The position numbers and the translations under genes are program-made. The notes under the pieces are model-generated. The model was not told the DNA's origin. It worked only from the letters and a program-made list of their open reading frames with translations, and did no database searches. From assembly GCF_001275135.1 (NCBI RefSeq), contig NZ_LFQU01000006.1, positions 62,001-126,000 of the forward strand: 64,000 nt of DNA, read 5' to 3'. The DNA is from Xylanibacter rarus. Its GTDB lineage: Bacteria > Bacteroidota > Bacteroidia > Bacteroidales > Bacteroidaceae. Below are positions 28,667 to 37,529 of this stretch, one piece after another (within the stretch, counting starts at the first letter, position 1; every line of letters starts with the position of its first letter).

Positions 28667-28879
28667 CGCGATAAAGGCTGACTATCAGGAAAATAAAGCT
28701 CACATCAGCCGTTATATCTCAAATTCAGTCATCCCGAAGTTTAAGTCGTCCACATTGCCAGGACCGCAGAAACACCAAGGCATTCCATGCTTTAACCTGC
28801 GGCACAAAAGGCAACGAAGACAGTAACATAAAAGGTGACCGAAACATAACCTTATGTTTGAGCTTATTATTTTATAGAT

Positions 28880-28900
28880 ATAGTTGCTATTGTAAACTAT
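28880..28900 (-). promoter_or_regulatory. Putative MarR operator upstream of the efflux operon
   Basis: ATAGTT-N9-AACTAT. Its reverse complement shares CAATAGCAACTA with the site upstream of marR. It lies 22 bp before the tolC-like start codon. The rest of 28667-28879 shows no gene. Confidence 0.65.
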
Positions 28901-28922
28901 TTATATTATCAATAAAAATCAG

Positions 28923-30254
28923 ATGAAGAATATAATTAAAAATGTTATTACGTGCCTGTTGTTGATTTGCCCGGTATCATTACACGCACAGCAGACAGCA
29001 CGCATCATGAGTTTGAATGAATTATTCTCACTGGCCGACACGCAGAGCAAGACGATAAAGATTTACGAGTCGGTTGTAAGCGGTGCCGAGAAGGACATCT
29101 CGGTGGCAAAGAATGCCTATCTGCCCAGCGTGGAGTTCTCGGCATCGGCAACGTTCAACGGCAACGCATGGGTGGCCGACCGCGACTTTTCAAACGGACA
29201 TTCATTTTCATCGCCTCATTTTGGCAACAACTTCGCAATAGAGGCCTCGCAGGTGGTGTTTGCCGGAGGCGCAATCCACTATAACATAAAGGCTCTGGAG
29301 ATACAAAAGAGAATAAGGGAGTGGGAACTTGCCTCGCACAAGCAGGACGTTTACTTCCTGCTGACAGGCTATTATCTCGACTTGTATAAATACCGCAATC
29401 TGCTCACTGTGTATGACAGAAACATGGAACAGACGCGCCAGGTGATACGAGACATGCATGCACGCGAAGCTGCCGGAGTGGCACTGAACAACGATATCAC
29501 GCGATATGAGGTGCAGTATCAGAATCTGCAATATAAGCGCACTGAGCTTGTAAGTTCGATAAACATCTGTAACGACAAACTGGTAACGATGCTCGAACTG
29601 CCTAAGGACACGGAGATATTGCCCGACACGACACTCCTGTCGAGTAACATGCCGAAACCCGGCGAAGCCGAATTTCAGGACATAGCCTACAAGAATTCGC
29701 CTATACTAAACAAAAACAGACTTGCGCTCGACATGCTCAGCAAGAAGGAGAAAGTGATAAAATCGGGCTACATGCCGCAGATAAGCATCATAGCCGGCGA
29801 CAACCTGAAAGGCCCTATTACCTACGAAATACCTACATTGGACAACAACATCAACACATGGTATGTAGGCGTGGGACTTAAATTCAACATAGGCAACATA
29901 TACAAGCTGCCAAAAGACTTGTCGCGCCTGCGCTCTTCAGTGGAGCAGTCGCACAACGAACTTGCGTCGGCCGAAGAAAACGTGTCGCTGGACGTAAACG
30001 CTGCATATACAAGATATCTCGACTCGTTTGAACTTCTGAAGACACAGGAAAAGAGCCTTCAGCTTGCACGCGAGAACTATGACGTGATAGCCAACCGCTA
30101 TGCCAACGACCTTGTGCTCGTGACCGACCTCGTAGACGCCGACAACCTCAGACTGTCGGCAGAAGTTCAGTATGTCAACGCACAGATAAACGTAATATAC
30201 AATTATTACAAGCTCATTTACTCAACCGGTTCACTGAATACGATAATTAAATAA
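28923..30254 (+). CDS. TolC-family outer-membrane efflux protein
   Basis: The protein has 443 residues with a signal peptide (ending VSLHAQQ). Two OEP repeats of long helices are visible, for example LNELFSLADTQSKTIKIYES at the N-terminus and LDVNAAYTRYLDSFELLKTQ to VLVTDLVDADNLRLSAEVQY in the second half. It forms the outer-membrane channel of a tripartite pump. The adaptor gene follows after 12 bp and the permease after another 5 bp, so the operon encodes a full EmrAB-TolC-type exporter. It is controlled by the MarR gene upstream. Confidence 0.9.
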   Translation: MKNIIKNVITCLLLICPVSLHAQQTARIMSLNELFSLADTQSKTIKIYESVVSGAEKDISVAKNAYLPSVEFSASATFNGNAWVADRDFSNGHSFSSPHFGNNFAIEASQVVFAGGAIHYNIKALEIQKRIREWELASHKQDVYFLLTGYYLDLYKYRNLLTVYDRNMEQTRQVIRDMHAREAAGVALNNDITRYEVQYQNLQYKRTELVSSINICNDKLVTMLELPKDTEILPDTTLLSSNMPKPGEAEFQDIAYKNSPILNKNRLALDMLSKKEKVIKSGYMPQISIIAGDNLKGPITYEIPTLDNNINTWYVGVGLKFNIGNIYKLPKDLSRLRSSVEQSHNELASAEENVSLDVNAAYTRYLDSFELLKTQEKSLQLARENYDVIANRYANDLVLVTDLVDADNLRLSAEVQYVNAQINVIYNYYKLIYSTGSLNTIIK

Positions 30255-30266
30255 CCAAAAATAATT

Positions 30267-31301
30267 ATGAACAGAAAAAACAAAAAGATATTGCGCAACA
30301 TCATCGTAATCGCAATAATTCTGAGCGGACTGACATGGGTCTGCTCAAAGTTCATACACTTCGGCAATGTTGAATACACCGACAATGCCCAGATAAGACG
30401 AAACATCATACCTATAAACTCACGCGTGCAGGGCTTCATACAGAAGGTATGCTTCGATGATTTCCAGTTTGTACACAAAGGAGACACTCTCGTAATCATC
30501 GAAAACTCTGAATATAAGCTGAAAGTAGAACAGGCAAAGGCCAACTATCAGAAAACCCTCATGGAGAACACGGCCATGGGAACGGCAATATCTACCACGG
30601 CAAACAACCTTTCGGTTTCTGACGCAAGCATAGAGGAACTAAGAATAAGGATGAACCAGACCGAAACAGACTACCAAAGATATAAGCAGCTGTATGCACA
30701 AAAGGCCGTTACACGTCAGCAATATGACAACGCAAAGGCCGACTATGAGGCTACGAAGGCCAAATATGACATGCTCGTGAGACAAAAGAAGAGTACATCG
30801 CTCGTAAAAGACGAACAGACACAGCGCCTTGAGCAGAACCAGACAAACATAGACGTGGCCAAGGCAGCCAAAAACCTAGCCGAACTGAATCTGTCGTACA
30901 CCGTGATTGTTGCCCCGTGCGACGGCTACACCTCACGCAAGGCCCTGCAGGAAGGACAGTTTATCCAGCCCGGACAGACTCTGCTGTCTATAGTTGAATA
31001 CGACAACGTGTGGATTATAGCCAACTATAAGGAAACACAGACAGCCAACATACGCGAAGGCATGCCCGTAAGCATAAAGGTGGACGCCGTGCCGGGCGTT
31101 GAATATCACGGCAAGGTAGGCAAGCTGGCCAACGCCACAGGCGCACAGTATTCGATTATACCGCAGGACAACTCTGCCGGAAACTTTGTAAAGATTGAAC
31201 AGCGCGTTCCAATAAAGATTGTGTTCACAAAGGAGAACAGCAAGGAAGCAATAGAGCGCCTGCGCTCGGGAATGAACGTAGAATGTGAGGTTAAATACTA
31301 A
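30267..31301 (+). CDS. HlyD/EmrA-type membrane fusion adaptor
   Basis: The protein has 344 residues. A single N-terminal membrane anchor (residues ~10-30, NIIVIAIILSGLTWVCSKFI) is followed by a biotinyl-lipoyl-like half (VDYTDNAQ-type VEYTDNAQIRRNIIPINSRV), a long coiled coil (~residues 90-200) and the second lipoyl half (LNLSYTVIVAPCDGYTSRKA). It ends in a beta-barrel domain. It bridges the permease to the TolC channel in the periplasm. The neighbour permease has the 14-helix MFS form, so EmrA is the right subfamily. Confidence 0.9.
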   Translation: MNRKNKKILRNIIVIAIILSGLTWVCSKFIHFGNVEYTDNAQIRRNIIPINSRVQGFIQKVCFDDFQFVHKGDTLVIIENSEYKLKVEQAKANYQKTLMENTAMGTAISTTANNLSVSDASIEELRIRMNQTETDYQRYKQLYAQKAVTRQQYDNAKADYEATKAKYDMLVRQKKSTSLVKDEQTQRLEQNQTNIDVAKAAKNLAELNLSYTVIVAPCDGYTSRKALQEGQFIQPGQTLLSIVEYDNVWIIANYKETQTANIREGMPVSIKVDAVPGVEYHGKVGKLANATGAQYSIIPQDNSAGNFVKIEQRVPIKIVFTKENSKEAIERLRSGMNVECEVKY

Positions 31302-31306
31302 AGCCT

Positions 31307-32899
31307 ATGCCAGCACCTTCACCACAAGAAGTAGCAGCCGCAAGGCGCATAATGGTATGGAAAGACTTTGTGCCCCAGTTTCTGCGCTTTCCGCTGATAA
31401 TATTTATAATTGTTGTCTACATGTTCTCCGGCGGCATATACATGTCGGCCGTGGCCGAAATGACGGGAACATGGGGCTGGATCAACGAAGACGTAATGAT
31501 GGCAGGCTATGCCTCAATGACGGGACTTACAATGGCCTTTCCGCTGCTGTTCAGGATACTGTTCAGATTCACAACGCGCGACGTTCTCCTGTTCTCTGGT
31601 GCAGTGTTTATCATATGCGACTACATCTGTATGATATGCGACTTTCTCCCGCTTGTTGTTGCCCTGTCATTCATTAGCGGTTTCTTTAGAATTGTAAGCA
31701 CTTTTGTATGTTGGAGCAGCATCCAGCTGAAGATTACGCCAAAAAGAGACTTTGCGGTGTTCTTTCCATTCCTGTTCACGTTTGTACTCGGCAGCGTGCA
31801 GCTTGTCAACGTTGCCACAGGATACAGCATTTATGCATTCGACTGGCAGGCCATGCACCGCATAACCATTGGTGCATTCATACTTGTTTTCGCGCTGGTT
31901 TATTTCTGCATGCGCAGCAAGTTCCGTCAGGGTCCCTACATCCCGTTCAAGGGCATCGACTATCTCGGCGGAATAATGTGGACACTGTGGCTGTTCTGCA
32001 TCATATTCATCTGCGTATACGGCGAACACTACGACTGGCTTGACGGCGAACCAATCCGCATAGCCATAGCGTTTGCTGTTATTCTGCTGCTGATGTGTCT
32101 GCAACGCGCTGCCACAATCAGGCATCCTTACATAAACATAAGGACGTTTTCGCAACACAACATGCTCTATATATTCATCCTGTTCGGGTGTATGACGCTG
32201 ATGTCTGCCACGGCTACATCCACCCAGAACATATTTACCAGTTCGATTCTTGGATACGACGCACGCCACAATGCCGACCTCAACTGGGGCATAACGGCAG
32301 GAATAGCCGTAGGCACGGGCTTTTTCTTCATGGCTCTGACGAAGTGGAAATGGCGCATTAAGGACATCGTCTTAACCGGGTTCGTTTCTTTTCTGCTTTA
32401 CCAGACGATGCTGTATTTCCTTATCGACCCTTCAACGGAGAAATACATGCTGTATCTGCCCATGCTGCTTAAGGGCGCCGGAGTGAGCATTGTGTACACA
32501 TCGCTCACCTACGCCCTTGCCGGCTGCGTCACGTTTGAGTATTATTTCGAGGCCATGTGCGTCATCGGATTTATCCGAACGAGCTTCGGCGGACCGCTCA
32601 GTTCGGCCATAATGACCAGGATTTTCAACAACGTCAAACAGGCAAACACAGCCAATCTGGGCAGCTACATCGACCCGATGTACTACAACTGCGAATCGTT
32701 TCAGACTCTATACAGCGAGTTTCAGCGACAGATGCTCATGGTTAGCCTTAAAGAGGTCTACGGATGGGCCGTGATAATGGCCGTGATAATCCTGCTCGCC
32801 ATACTGCTGTCTGACTATCGCGTACACCTTGGCGCAAGGGCAAGTCAGATGCTCAGGCTGTCACAAATATGGAGGCAAGTGCGCCACAAGTCTGACTAA
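31307..32899 (+). CDS. MFS drug:H+ antiporter (DHA2/EmrB-like)
   Basis: The protein has 530 residues with about 14 predicted membrane helices, from FPLIIFIIVVYMFSGGIYMS at the N-terminus to AVIMAVIILLAILLSDY near the end. Length, helix count and position directly after an EmrA-type adaptor match the DHA2 family of proton-driven multidrug exporters. Conservation of the usual GxLaDrxGrr loop is weak (the loop after helix 2 reads RILFRFTTRDVLLF), typical of divergent Bacteroidota members. The substrate is unknown. It is the last gene of the operon. Confidence 0.88.
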   Translation: MPAPSPQEVAAARRIMVWKDFVPQFLRFPLIIFIIVVYMFSGGIYMSAVAEMTGTWGWINEDVMMAGYASMTGLTMAFPLLFRILFRFTTRDVLLFSGAVFIICDYICMICDFLPLVVALSFISGFFRIVSTFVCWSSIQLKITPKRDFAVFFPFLFTFVLGSVQLVNVATGYSIYAFDWQAMHRITIGAFILVFALVYFCMRSKFRQGPYIPFKGIDYLGGIMWTLWLFCIIFICVYGEHYDWLDGEPIRIAIAFAVILLLMCLQRAATIRHPYINIRTFSQHNMLYIFILFGCMTLMSATATSTQNIFTSSILGYDARHNADLNWGITAGIAVGTGFFFMALTKWKWRIKDIVLTGFVSFLLYQTMLYFLIDPSTEKYMLYLPMLLKGAGVSIVYTSLTYALAGCVTFEYYFEAMCVIGFIRTSFGGPLSSAIMTRIFNNVKQANTANLGSYIDPMYYNCESFQTLYSEFQRQMLMVSLKEVYGWAVIMAVIILLAILLSDYRVHLGARASQMLRLSQIWRQVRHKSD

Positions 32900-33104
32900 G
32901 GTGCAAAAGCATAGCGGCACGGAGCCTTACGGACGGCAGCACAAGACACGGCAAATAAGCCGTCTGCCGGATATTTCTGCCACAAATTACAGGCATGCTC
33001 TGAAAATGTCCGAAAAACCGTAACTTTTTCGCCATATATAGTTAAAGATTAAGCATTGGCAACGTCAATAAGCATTATATATTAAGAAAACATCGCAGGT
33101 TTAG

Positions 33105-33176
33105 TTTCAAACCGTTAGTGGGCCGTTTACGACCTGTAAACGGCCCACTTTTCATGCAAAAGTGGGCCACTTTTTA
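33105..33176 (+). repeat. 75-bp intergenic hairpin repeat, copy B
   Basis: This is the central copy of the repeat also seen at 27261-27332 (minus) and 61469-61543. It contains two nested inverted repeats: GTGGGCCGTTTACG...CGGCCCAC, and GGCCCACTTTT...AAAAGTGGGCC. It lies in a 470-bp gene-free stretch (32900-33368) downstream of the efflux operon. Confidence 0.7.
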
Positions 33177-33311
33177 TCCACAAACGGCATACTAATTTCA
33201 GACTAAATGCAAGTTGATGAAACAAGGGAGACACAACAAGCGGCAAGGCACACTGCACTATAAATGAAACAAGGACACCGGACACCTAAAAAATAACGGC
33301 AAACACACAAG

Positions 33312-33347
33312 AATATCGCTGCAAAATCTTATCTTTGCAGCGATATT
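33312..33347 (+). promoter_or_regulatory. Perfect 14-bp inverted repeat enclosing a -7 promoter box
   Basis: AATATCGCTGCAAA (33312-33325) and TTTGCAGCGATATT (33334-33347) are exact reverse complements separated by 8 bp. The -7 box TATCTTTG (33330-33337) straddles spacer and right arm, 31 bp before the oxidoreductase ATG. It could be an operator or a 5' mRNA hairpin. Confidence 0.65.
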
Positions 33348-33368
33348 TTTATTTTACAAAAACAGAAA

Positions 33369-34319
33369 ATGCTTATGAAAAATAACAGAATAACCGAACT
33401 TTTCGGCATTGAATATCCCGTAGTTCAGGGCGGTATGGTGTGGTGCAGCGGCTGGCGACTGGCTTCTGCCGTGAGCAATGCGGGCGGTCTGGGACTGCTC
33501 GGAGCCGGATCAATGCACCCGGAGACACTGCTTGAGCACATAAACAAGATGAAAGCTGCAACCGACAAGCCGTGGGGCGTGAACGTTCCGCTGATGTATC
33601 CCGAGATAGACAGACTCATGAAGATGATAATAGACGAGGGCGTAAAGGTTGTGTTCACGTCGGCAGGCAGTCCGAAGAAGTTCACCCCGATGCTGCACGA
33701 AGCCGGAATAAAGGTGGCTCACGTAGTGTCGAGCAGCAAGTTTGCCGCAAAATGCGAAGAGGCAGGCGTCGACGCTATCGTTGCCGAAGGCTTTGAGGCA
33801 GGCGGACACAACGGACGCGAAGAGACAACCACGATGACTCTGATACCGCAGGTGCGCAAGGCAACCACAAAGCCGCTCATTGCCGCAGGCGGAATAGCAT
33901 CGGGCGAGGCTATGCTCGCAGCCATGGCTCTCGGCGCAGAGGGCATACAGGCCGGCACACTGTTCGCACTCACCGAGGAGAGTTCGGCGTCTGAAGAGTT
34001 TAAGAAGAGATGCACAGAACTTGCCGAAGGCGACACCATGCTGTGCCTAAAGAAGATTGCCCCCACCCGACTCATCAAGAATGCCCTATACACCAAGCTG
34101 GCCGAAGCTGAAGACAAGGGAGCCACAGCCGACGAACTGCGCGAGATTCTCGGCAGGGCAGCATCAAAACGAGGCATATTTGAGGGCGACATGGAGAGCG
34201 GCGAACTGGAGATAGGTCAGATTGTCTCAGCGATAAAGACGATAAAGCCTGTGAGCGAGGTGATGAAAGAACTTATCAGCGGCTTTGAAAAGGCAAAGGA
34301 AAGAGTTGCACTTCTGTAA
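33369..34319 (+). CDS. NAD(P)H-dependent FMN oxidoreductase (nitronate monooxygenase / FabK-like)
   Basis: The protein has 316 residues; the ATG at 33375 is an equally possible start. It is a TIM barrel with the family motifs GIEYPVVQGGMVWCSGWRLA at the N-terminus, SNAGGLGLLGAGSM, PWGVNVPL, the conserved EGFEAGGHNGREETTTMTL region around residue 140, and the flavin-phosphate site PLIAAGGIASGEAM and GAEGIQAGTLFA. The family contains both nitronate monooxygenases and the enoyl-ACP reductase FabK. The motif set resembles FabK-like proteins, but the two cannot be separated by eye. It is monocistronic behind a promoter embedded in a perfect inverted repeat. Confidence 0.82.
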   Translation: MLMKNNRITELFGIEYPVVQGGMVWCSGWRLASAVSNAGGLGLLGAGSMHPETLLEHINKMKAATDKPWGVNVPLMYPEIDRLMKMIIDEGVKVVFTSAGSPKKFTPMLHEAGIKVAHVVSSSKFAAKCEEAGVDAIVAEGFEAGGHNGREETTTMTLIPQVRKATTKPLIAAGGIASGEAMLAAMALGAEGIQAGTLFALTEESSASEEFKKRCTELAEGDTMLCLKKIAPTRLIKNALYTKLAEAEDKGATADELREILGRAASKRGIFEGDMESGELEIGQIVSAIKTIKPVSEVMKELISGFEKAKERVALL

Positions 34320-34343
34320 GCCTCAACGCTTGTTTATCATCAT

Positions 34344-34375
34344 TTTTCGGCAGAATAAAATGATTCTGCCGAAAA
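34344..34375. terminator. Terminator of the oxidoreductase gene
   Basis: TTTTCGGCAGAAT pairs perfectly with ATTCTGCCGAAAA around 6 nt. The A/T-rich flanks suit termination in both directions. Confidence 0.8.
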
Positions 34376-34393
34376 TATTATACCTGTAAAACA

Positions 34394-34462
34394 ATTCGTC
34401 ATCCGCAACATCCTTATAAAGCGGCAACAAAAGTCTGCCGCATGATGTTACGGATGACGAAT
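34394..34462. terminator. Three-segment long hairpin between convergent genes
   Basis: ATTCGTCATCCG/CGGATGACGAAT, AACATC/GATGTT and GCGGCA/TGCCGC are nested in order, giving a 69-nt near-perfect cruciform-capable structure. It follows the previous terminator and precedes the convergent MATE gene end. Confidence 0.6.
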
Positions 34463-34515
34463 AAAATTATCAAACAATATCACGACGGACATCCGTCAGA
34501 CATCACATATACATC

Positions 34516-35940
34516 TTATCCTAGCTTTACTTTGAGCCATCGTCCGCTGAACAGGCGCCATAAGAATATTGCACCGCGGAACGTAAGCTCTATGGCCATC
34601 GCCATCCATACGCCGCGCAAGCCGTAGATAGGCGCAAGATAGGCCGCAAGAGTAAGGCGCACGAGCCACATGCTGGCAAGGTTCATGCAGGCAGGAACAA
34701 GCGTGTCGCCTGCACCGAGGCATACGCTGTAAGCCACTATCGAGGCGGCAAACATCGGCTCGGCAAAGGCCTCAATGCGCAAGGCACCGATGCCCAGCTG
34801 GCGAATTTCTTCCACAGGCGTCATTATTCCAATCATCTGCGGTGCCGTGATATACATCACGACGCTGATGGCCGCCATGACAATCATGCCAAGGAATACG
34901 GTGCGGTAGGCAAAGCTGCGCGCCAGGCGCGGCTGACCTGCACCGATGCTCTGCCCCACAAGTGTGGTGGCAGCCTCGCCGATGCCGTATCCCGGCATAT
35001 AACAAAGGCTCTCGGCAGCTATGGCAAACGTGTTGGCGGCTATGGCAAAGTTGCCAAGCGGGGCAACAATCATCGTACTTACAATCTGCGCACCACTCAT
35101 CATAATATACTGTGCGCCCATCGGCGTGCTTATCTTTGCCGCGTTGCGCAGATAGTCCCACAGCGGCGCAAAGGTCCATTTCTCCTTTTTCAGCATCAGT
35201 TCCGACGACCTGAGCGTTGCAAACCATATCAGCATCACACCCGTAACGATGTATGCAAGAGCCGTTCCAAGGGCAGCTCCGGCCACGCCCATGCCCATTC
35301 CGGGCATCAGTATGTCGTAGCCAAGCACGGAGACGTGACGCGTGCTGAATATAAGGAAATAGTTGAACACCACGTCCAGAAGACACATCAGCACGCTGAC
35401 AGCACTGGGCACGCGCATGTTTCCCGAACTCTTAAGCATGCTCGACGACAGTATTCCAAGCTGATATACGGGCAGCGACATGCAGAATATGGCGAAATAG
35501 CGCGACGCGTCGGGAGCGATATCGGCTCCTCCGCCAAGCCACAGGGGCAACGGACCGGCTATGACAAGGCATATGGCGGTAAGGATGAGCGTGAAGAGCG
35601 CCGTGGCCATTATGCCCTGACGGAACACCTGGCGCGCCTTTACAAAGTCGTTGGCACCGATAAAGTGGGCAGCCTGCACCGAGAAGCCCATGGCAGCGGC
35701 CGATGTAAGACCGCCAAAGAGCCACGTAGTTGACTGTACTATACCTATCGACGCCGAAGCCTTGGCACCAAGCGAGCCAACCATCGACGCATCGATATAT
35801 ACCATCAGGGTGTTTGTCAGCTGTGCCAGAATGGACGGCACGCTGAGCTGGGCTATCAGATTGAGCATCTGACTGCCGTTCATCGTCTGGCCGTTGCGTA
35901 TCATGGCCAGCAAGTCTTTTCCTTTATTAGCTGAAAACAT
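34516..35940 (-). CDS. MATE family efflux transporter
   Basis: The protein has 474 residues and about 12 membrane helices in two pseudo-symmetrical halves. The first half starts LIAQLSVPSILAQLTNTLMV and YIDASMVGSLGAKASASIGI, the MATE N-lobe signature. The second is visible at APLGNFAIAANTFAIAAESL and PGYGIGEAATTLVGQSIGAG. MATE proteins exchange cationic drugs or metabolites for Na+ or H+. The neighbours give no hint of the substrate. It is monocistronic and reads away from a long gene-free region. Confidence 0.92.
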   Translation of the reverse strand: MFSANKGKDLLAMIRNGQTMNGSQMLNLIAQLSVPSILAQLTNTLMVYIDASMVGSLGAKASASIGIVQSTTWLFGGLTSAAAMGFSVQAAHFIGANDFVKARQVFRQGIMATALFTLILTAICLVIAGPLPLWLGGGADIAPDASRYFAIFCMSLPVYQLGILSSSMLKSSGNMRVPSAVSVLMCLLDVVFNYFLIFSTRHVSVLGYDILMPGMGMGVAGAALGTALAYIVTGVMLIWFATLRSSELMLKKEKWTFAPLWDYLRNAAKISTPMGAQYIMMSGAQIVSTMIVAPLGNFAIAANTFAIAAESLCYMPGYGIGEAATTLVGQSIGAGQPRLARSFAYRTVFLGMIVMAAISVVMYITAPQMIGIMTPVEEIRQLGIGALRIEAFAEPMFAASIVAYSVCLGAGDTLVPACMNLASMWLVRLTLAAYLAPIYGLRGVWMAMAIELTFRGAIFLWRLFSGRWLKVKLG

Positions 35941-36579
35941 CGTGCGAAATTACTACTTTTAAGATGAATAAACAAATTACGCGGACAAAAAACACGCGGA
36001 AATCTTTTATTAAAGACTTCCGCGCACATTATTCAGTTAATTCAATTTTCTCAAAAAAATGGAGGCTCATGCAATTCTTTTATGCTTTCCCTTACCCCCA
36101 ATACCTGTTGCTGTATTCACAGCAAACAGGGTTAACATCCGTTACCTTAAACAATCTTTTTATTTACCTTAATTACCTATGAAAACTTTTTCATGCCTCG
36201 CGGCATCTTTGTTATCCTTTACCAAAACAATCTTTCTCTTTACCTTAGCTTTATACCTATGAATTATTAATACCTATTGTTTTGTTTTGACGATGCAAAG
36301 ATACTGCTGTTTGCGCACACAACCAAACATTTCAAGCATTTTATGCATCAAAACGCATGTTTTTTGACATAAATCAAAATCAGTATATGGGATGTTGATT
36401 TTTACATATTATTTGATTACACAAAACGCCACGCTGCGTCAGCACTGCCATGCCGCAACACACATGCGGACAAGAAAGGCAAGGCACGGCAGGACATTGC
36501 AATACATAAAGCAGGAAAAGAAAAAGCATGAGAACAAAACGCAAAGACATATACATAATGAAATAAAGGCGCATACATA
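35941..36579. other. Gene-free region upstream of the MATE gene
   Basis: I see no gene. It contains a hairpin at 35995-36024 (CGCGGAAATCTTT / AAAGACTTCCGCG). It also contains two imperfect copies of a ~44-bp T-rich block about 76 bp apart (36143 and 36219), both sharing CAATCTTT and TTTACCTTA and ending TACCTATGAA. Confidence 0.5.
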
Positions 36580-36800
36580 ATAAATTCAAGGTATAGGCAT
36601 AACCATCGAACATACCAACGTTTACCAACCGTGTATGTTTACATAATAGATTTATGGTGCATGTATAACTGTTGAACGCACAAACGCTTACCAACCGTGT
36701 ATGTTTACATAATAGATTTAAGGTGAATGTATAACAGTAGAACGCACAAACGCTACCGACCATACGTGTTTACATTACAAATTTAAGGTGCATGCATAAT
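36580..36800. repeat. 66-bp tandem repeat, about 3.3 copies
   Basis: ACCAACCGTGTATGTTTACA recurs at 36624 and 36690, with a diverged copy at 36755, giving periods of 66 and 65 bp. Each unit also contains ATAATAGATTTA and GAACGCACAAACGC. The period equals 22 codons and a minus-strand frame (36380-36763) runs through it, but that frame has no credible start context or protein-like content beyond the repeat. Treated as a non-coding tandem repeat. Confidence 0.75.
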
Positions 36801-36837
36801 AAAATTAAGGCATATACATATATAATATAATGTAAAA

Positions 36838-36868
36838 GGGACGGAAGCGGCATAATGCCGTCCGTCCC
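36838..36868 (-). terminator. Terminator of the glyS-FKBP operon
   Basis: GGGACGG pairs with CCGTCCC, with an inner GGCAT/ATGCC stem; the minus strand continues CTTTTA. Confidence 0.75.
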
Positions 36869-36893
36869 CAAGAACATTATCTTTACGTAAGTG

Positions 36894-37529
36894 TTATTCT
36901 GTTATCCACTTGCCTTTCTTGGCATACCACGGGTCTGGCGTAACTCCCGGACGATAATATGCCACGAGGGCTATATCGAACACCAGCGTGCTGTAAGCCG
37001 GAATACCGGTGCTTCCGGTTGATCCGTAGCCCAGCTGATAAGGGATATAAACGCGCCAGCGGTCGCCTATGTGCATATACTGCAGCGCTGTGGTGAAGCC
37101 GTCTATAAGGCCGCCAACATACAGCTGGCGAGGAAGAGCTGTCTGAGGGTTGAACTCTCCCTCATAGCTCTCGTCGAACACATATCCCTCGGAATAAGAA
37201 GTTGAGGGCAGGAGGCGTCCGCGATAATGCACCAACACAGAGTCGGTGAACATTGGGCATCCGCTGCCCGTTCCTTTCTCGAGAACCTCTACCACGATGT
37301 GATCGGCATATCCGGCCGGTATGGTGTCCTCAAGCGAGTAGTTTCTGATAATCTTCCAGCTGCCGTCCTCAATGCCCATAGCCTTCTCGTAGATATTGTC
37401 AAAATAGGCTTCGTTGCGGTTCTTCCAGTCGGGAAATTCCTCAACGGTGTCTTCGTTCTCGCTGCAGGCCATGAAGCACAGCGGTGCAATAAGCAGCATC
37501 AGAAGGGCAAAAATATTGTACTTCTTCAT
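36894..37529 (-). CDS. FKBP-type peptidyl-prolyl isomerase lipoprotein
   Basis: The protein has 211 residues. A lipoprotein signal peptide ends LCFMAC (Cys22), so it is anchored to a membrane facing the periplasm. The FKBP domain spans about residues 85-195: DSVLVHYRGRLLPSTSYSEG, VFDESYEGEFNPQ, GGLIDGFTTALQYMHIGDRW, and GIPAYSTLVFDIALV. Peptidyl-prolyl isomerases assist folding of exported proteins. Its ATG directly abuts the glyS stop codon (0 bp), so it is translated from the glyS transcript. Confidence 0.9.
   Translation of the reverse strand: MKKYNIFALLMLLIAPLCFMACSENEDTVEEFPDWKNRNEAYFDNIYEKAMGIEDGSWKIIRNYSLEDTIPAGYADHIVVEVLEKGTGSGCPMFTDSVLVHYRGRLLPSTSYSEGYVFDESYEGEFNPQTALPRQLYVGGLIDGFTTALQYMHIGDRWRVYIPYQLGYGSTGSTGIPAYSTLVFDIALVAYYRPGVTPDPWYAKKGKWITE

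Noticed and set aside
36380-36763. 127-codon frame with 22-residue repeats
   Set aside because: The repeats come from the 66-bp tandem DNA repeat; one unit is a base short and no promoter or credible start is visible.
36580-36800. CRISPR array
   Set aside because: The repeats are contiguous 66-bp units without unique spacers, and no cas genes are present.
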